A DNA stretch of 17,145 bases from contig JAOXYB010021637.1 of assembly GCA_028565635.1 (NCBI GenBank), positions 1 through 17,145 of the forward strand. The letters run 5' to 3'. A program made the translations under genes and the position numbers. Of the stretch, positions 15,657-17,145 are shown piece by piece; within the stretch, counting starts at the first letter, position 1; every line of letters begins with the position of its first letter. Below the pieces are notes generated by a model, which ran no database searches, was not told the origin of the DNA, and saw nothing but the letters and a program-made list of their open reading frames with translations. Source of the DNA: Phoronis ovalis (taxonomy: Eukaryota; Phoronida; Phoronidae).

Positions 15657-16888
15657 CTAAAAAAGAAAATGACACAAATGCAACAGAGAGCTATTGATCG
15701 AATAACGTTTTTTGCTATGAAATAATAAAATTAAACTTCCTGAAAATGCACCTTTACTTTTGTTCTTGTAAAAATGAATGGAAGCTACTTCATTTATAAA
15801 TTTCTATCAAGCACATTCAGTTTTATCAGGATTAGGTTTGTTTTTGTATTAGAATTGACCTGTACACAAAACAGCATTAGTTCTAAGCTTGCAGGTTTGA
15901 AACACTTCAATTTCTTCACAATATATGACTTATTGTGTTAAGAACAGTATACTATCATAAGTCCTACAGAAAATGTAATTCCATCAAACAGGAAATAATT
16001 GCTAATCAGTAGCTGTGTTTAAGGTATAAAAGTTTAAGAACGGTCTATTCTTCATCTTAAAATTGAGTTGTAATTTTCAGAAGATAATAATCTCTTTTAA
16101 AAGCATGCAGTATTTATCTGCTTTAACTTACATTTCGACAGCAGTTTAAGGTCAGAGTCTCTTGCATAGATTGAATCTTTGGCATCTTTACATTCACTAT
16201 AAATGTAAGGACTGATTACACTGGCTTTCTCAAGATCAACCCGCAAATCTTGGTTATAAACCTCTTGACCTTTATCTTCCTCGGGATTTCGGTTCGCATC
16301 GGGATTTTTCTGAAAATGAAAAATAATGACTACATAAAATGAAACGTGAAGTGCCAAAATAGCTTTTTTTATTTTGGGTACATGATTAGAAATACACCAA
16401 GTATTAGTACATTTGTTGTGCAGGATTCCTAGCTGTATGTTCACTTGTTTGTCAGTAGGGGGACATGAGAGTTACATCAAGATTTATTGTTATTTGTTGT
16501 ATTCATACAATCATGTTCATTCTGCTGCAAATTGAAAATTTGACACAAATTTCTTCCTTAGATACTAAAAATTTGAAAATTATAAATGCTCTTTTGTCAG
16601 TACATATAATAATATGAACTCAGTTTTTTTGAAGAAAAACCGATATTTCTAATGAACTGATTGTTACTGAGCTAATCCTTATTTTTTTTATTACATTTGA
16701 TGATATTATTGATGCAAACTGTAAGCAACTAGGCAAGAGTTTATGAAACCAACCTGTCTGAGTTTGGACATGGCATCTGAAGAAATAAACTCATTCTTGA
16801 TGAACCTTGATATGAAACACATCACTTGGTACTGATTCTGACCTCGTTCTTCTTCACCAAAGATGATGGCTCTAAAAATTTGTATTTC
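15373..16888 (-). CDS. OAF: Out at first protein homolog (OAF), last three coding exons (span, partial)
   Basis: The three exons give 198 C-terminal residues of about 270 expected. OAF is a secreted protein first described in Drosophila development; its molecular role is poorly known. Matches to human OAF: FRAIIFGEEERGQNQYQVMC (human [20 protein letters not shown]), SSDAMSKLRQ-KNP, ISPYIYSECKDAKDSIYARD, and the cysteine-rich tail LPCVCHYEICIGWYPCGLKY, YRCGIKTC and LCLWDE-like KCLWDE. The N-terminal exon(s), with the signal peptide and start codon, are off the right edge. Phases are 0, 1 and terminal, and all junctions agree. It is convergent with HSF2BP. Confidence 0.93.
15657..16131 (-). other. 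OAF: OAF intron before terminal exon
   Basis: 475 bases, GTAAGT...TTTTAG on the minus strand. Nothing further seen. Confidence 0.7.
16132..16309 (-). CDS. OAF: OAF penultimate exon
   Basis: From TTCATTTTCAG to T|GTAAGT, 59 codons plus one base. It starts KNPDANRNPEEDKGQEVYNQ and has the conserved ISPYIYSECKDAKDSIYARD. The Asn/Pro-rich start continues KLRQ of the previous exon exactly as in human (KLRQKNP). Confidence 0.93.
16310..16753 (-). other. OAF: OAF intron between middle exons
   Basis: 444 bases, GTTGGT...TTTCAG on the minus strand. The donor CAG|GTTGGT is a little weak but the joined protein is right. Confidence 0.7.
16754..16888 (-). CDS. OAF: OAF internal exon (BRICHOS-like region)
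   Basis: Exactly 45 codons, phase 0-0, from TTTCATTTCAG. It reads EIQIFRAIIFGEEERGQNQY then VMCFISRFIKNEFISSDAMS and KLRQ, aligning without gaps to human [20 protein letters not shown] and onward. This is the region described in the family as BRICHOS-like. Confidence 0.93.
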
Positions 16889-17145
16889 CTGAAATGAAAG
16901 GCCTCTATTTGAATATATAAATCATATGTTTAAGTGAAAGAAAGACAACATAATATTGTTTATAAAATCAGTATAGTTTCCCTGGTATATAAAATGATAT
17001 CACAATATGTAGTTTCATTGGGAAAAATTTACGCTGTTTACAACTGACATAAATAATTAATATAATAAACAACTAGACATTCGGTGAGTTGTAAACAACT
17101 CCGAGAGTGTACCCCCAGCCAAGAATGCTGTCAGTTGGAGAGACT
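16889..17145 (-). other. OAF: OAF upstream intron, incomplete
   Basis: AT-rich until about 17080, then less so to the edge. A near-perfect palindrome, GAGTTGT-AA-ACAACTC, is at 17085-17100. The preceding OAF exon is not in the window. Confidence 0.6.

Noticed and set aside
1-17145. CRISPR array, bacterial operon, phage or tRNA/rRNA genes
   Set aside because: No spaced direct repeats, no prokaryotic gene layout, and no tRNA A/B boxes or rRNA core sequences noticed.

Overview
This is eukaryotic, AT-rich (by eye, not counted) genomic DNA. Short coding exons are separated by GT-AG introns, there is no bacterial-style gene packing, and several non-autonomous DNA transposons are present. The recognisable proteins are metazoan: HSF2BP/MEILB2, out-at-first (OAF) and a cytosolic sulfotransferase. 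The sequence style and repeat types suggest a mollusc, perhaps a bivalve, but that placement is inference and nothing in the window fixes the species.

Layout. Positions 1-2605 are a cluster of one repeat family: one copy in reverse orientation at the left edge, a spacer of about 530 bases, then two forward copies. The copies have related ends and a core of roughly 268-base monomers rich in AGGTCA-type nuclear-receptor half-sites. Positions 2747-2966 (minus) hold the first coding exon of a cytosolic sulfotransferase; its other exons lie beyond the left edge. Two copies of a roughly 250-base terminal-inverted-repeat element, each with target-site duplications, lie at 3368-3633 and 5773-6019. 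Between and after them are small exons of a probable secreted gene on the plus strand (an Ig-like half-domain exon, then two cysteine-rich exons ending at 6401) and a possible Ig-like terminal exon on the minus strand (4292-4483). I do not recognise the gene these exons belong to.

Positions 6627-14667 carry a complete ten-exon HSF2BP (MEILB2) ortholog of 363 codons plus stop. Every junction keeps the frame, and the residue matching human Arg200 is retained. Its first intron contains a 495-base PIF/Harbinger-type MITE with 55-base inverted repeats and TAA target duplications. Downstream and convergent, 15373-16888 (minus) holds the last three coding exons of OAF, a secreted cysteine-rich protein; its first exon(s) lie past the right edge.

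The genes do not form a pathway: this is ordinary animal gene order with tail-to-tail HSF2BP and OAF. The points most worth a second look are the half-site-rich transposon family, the two new MITE types, the unrecognised Ig/cysteine-rich gene and the complete invertebrate HSF2BP model. I found no convincing new molecular system.
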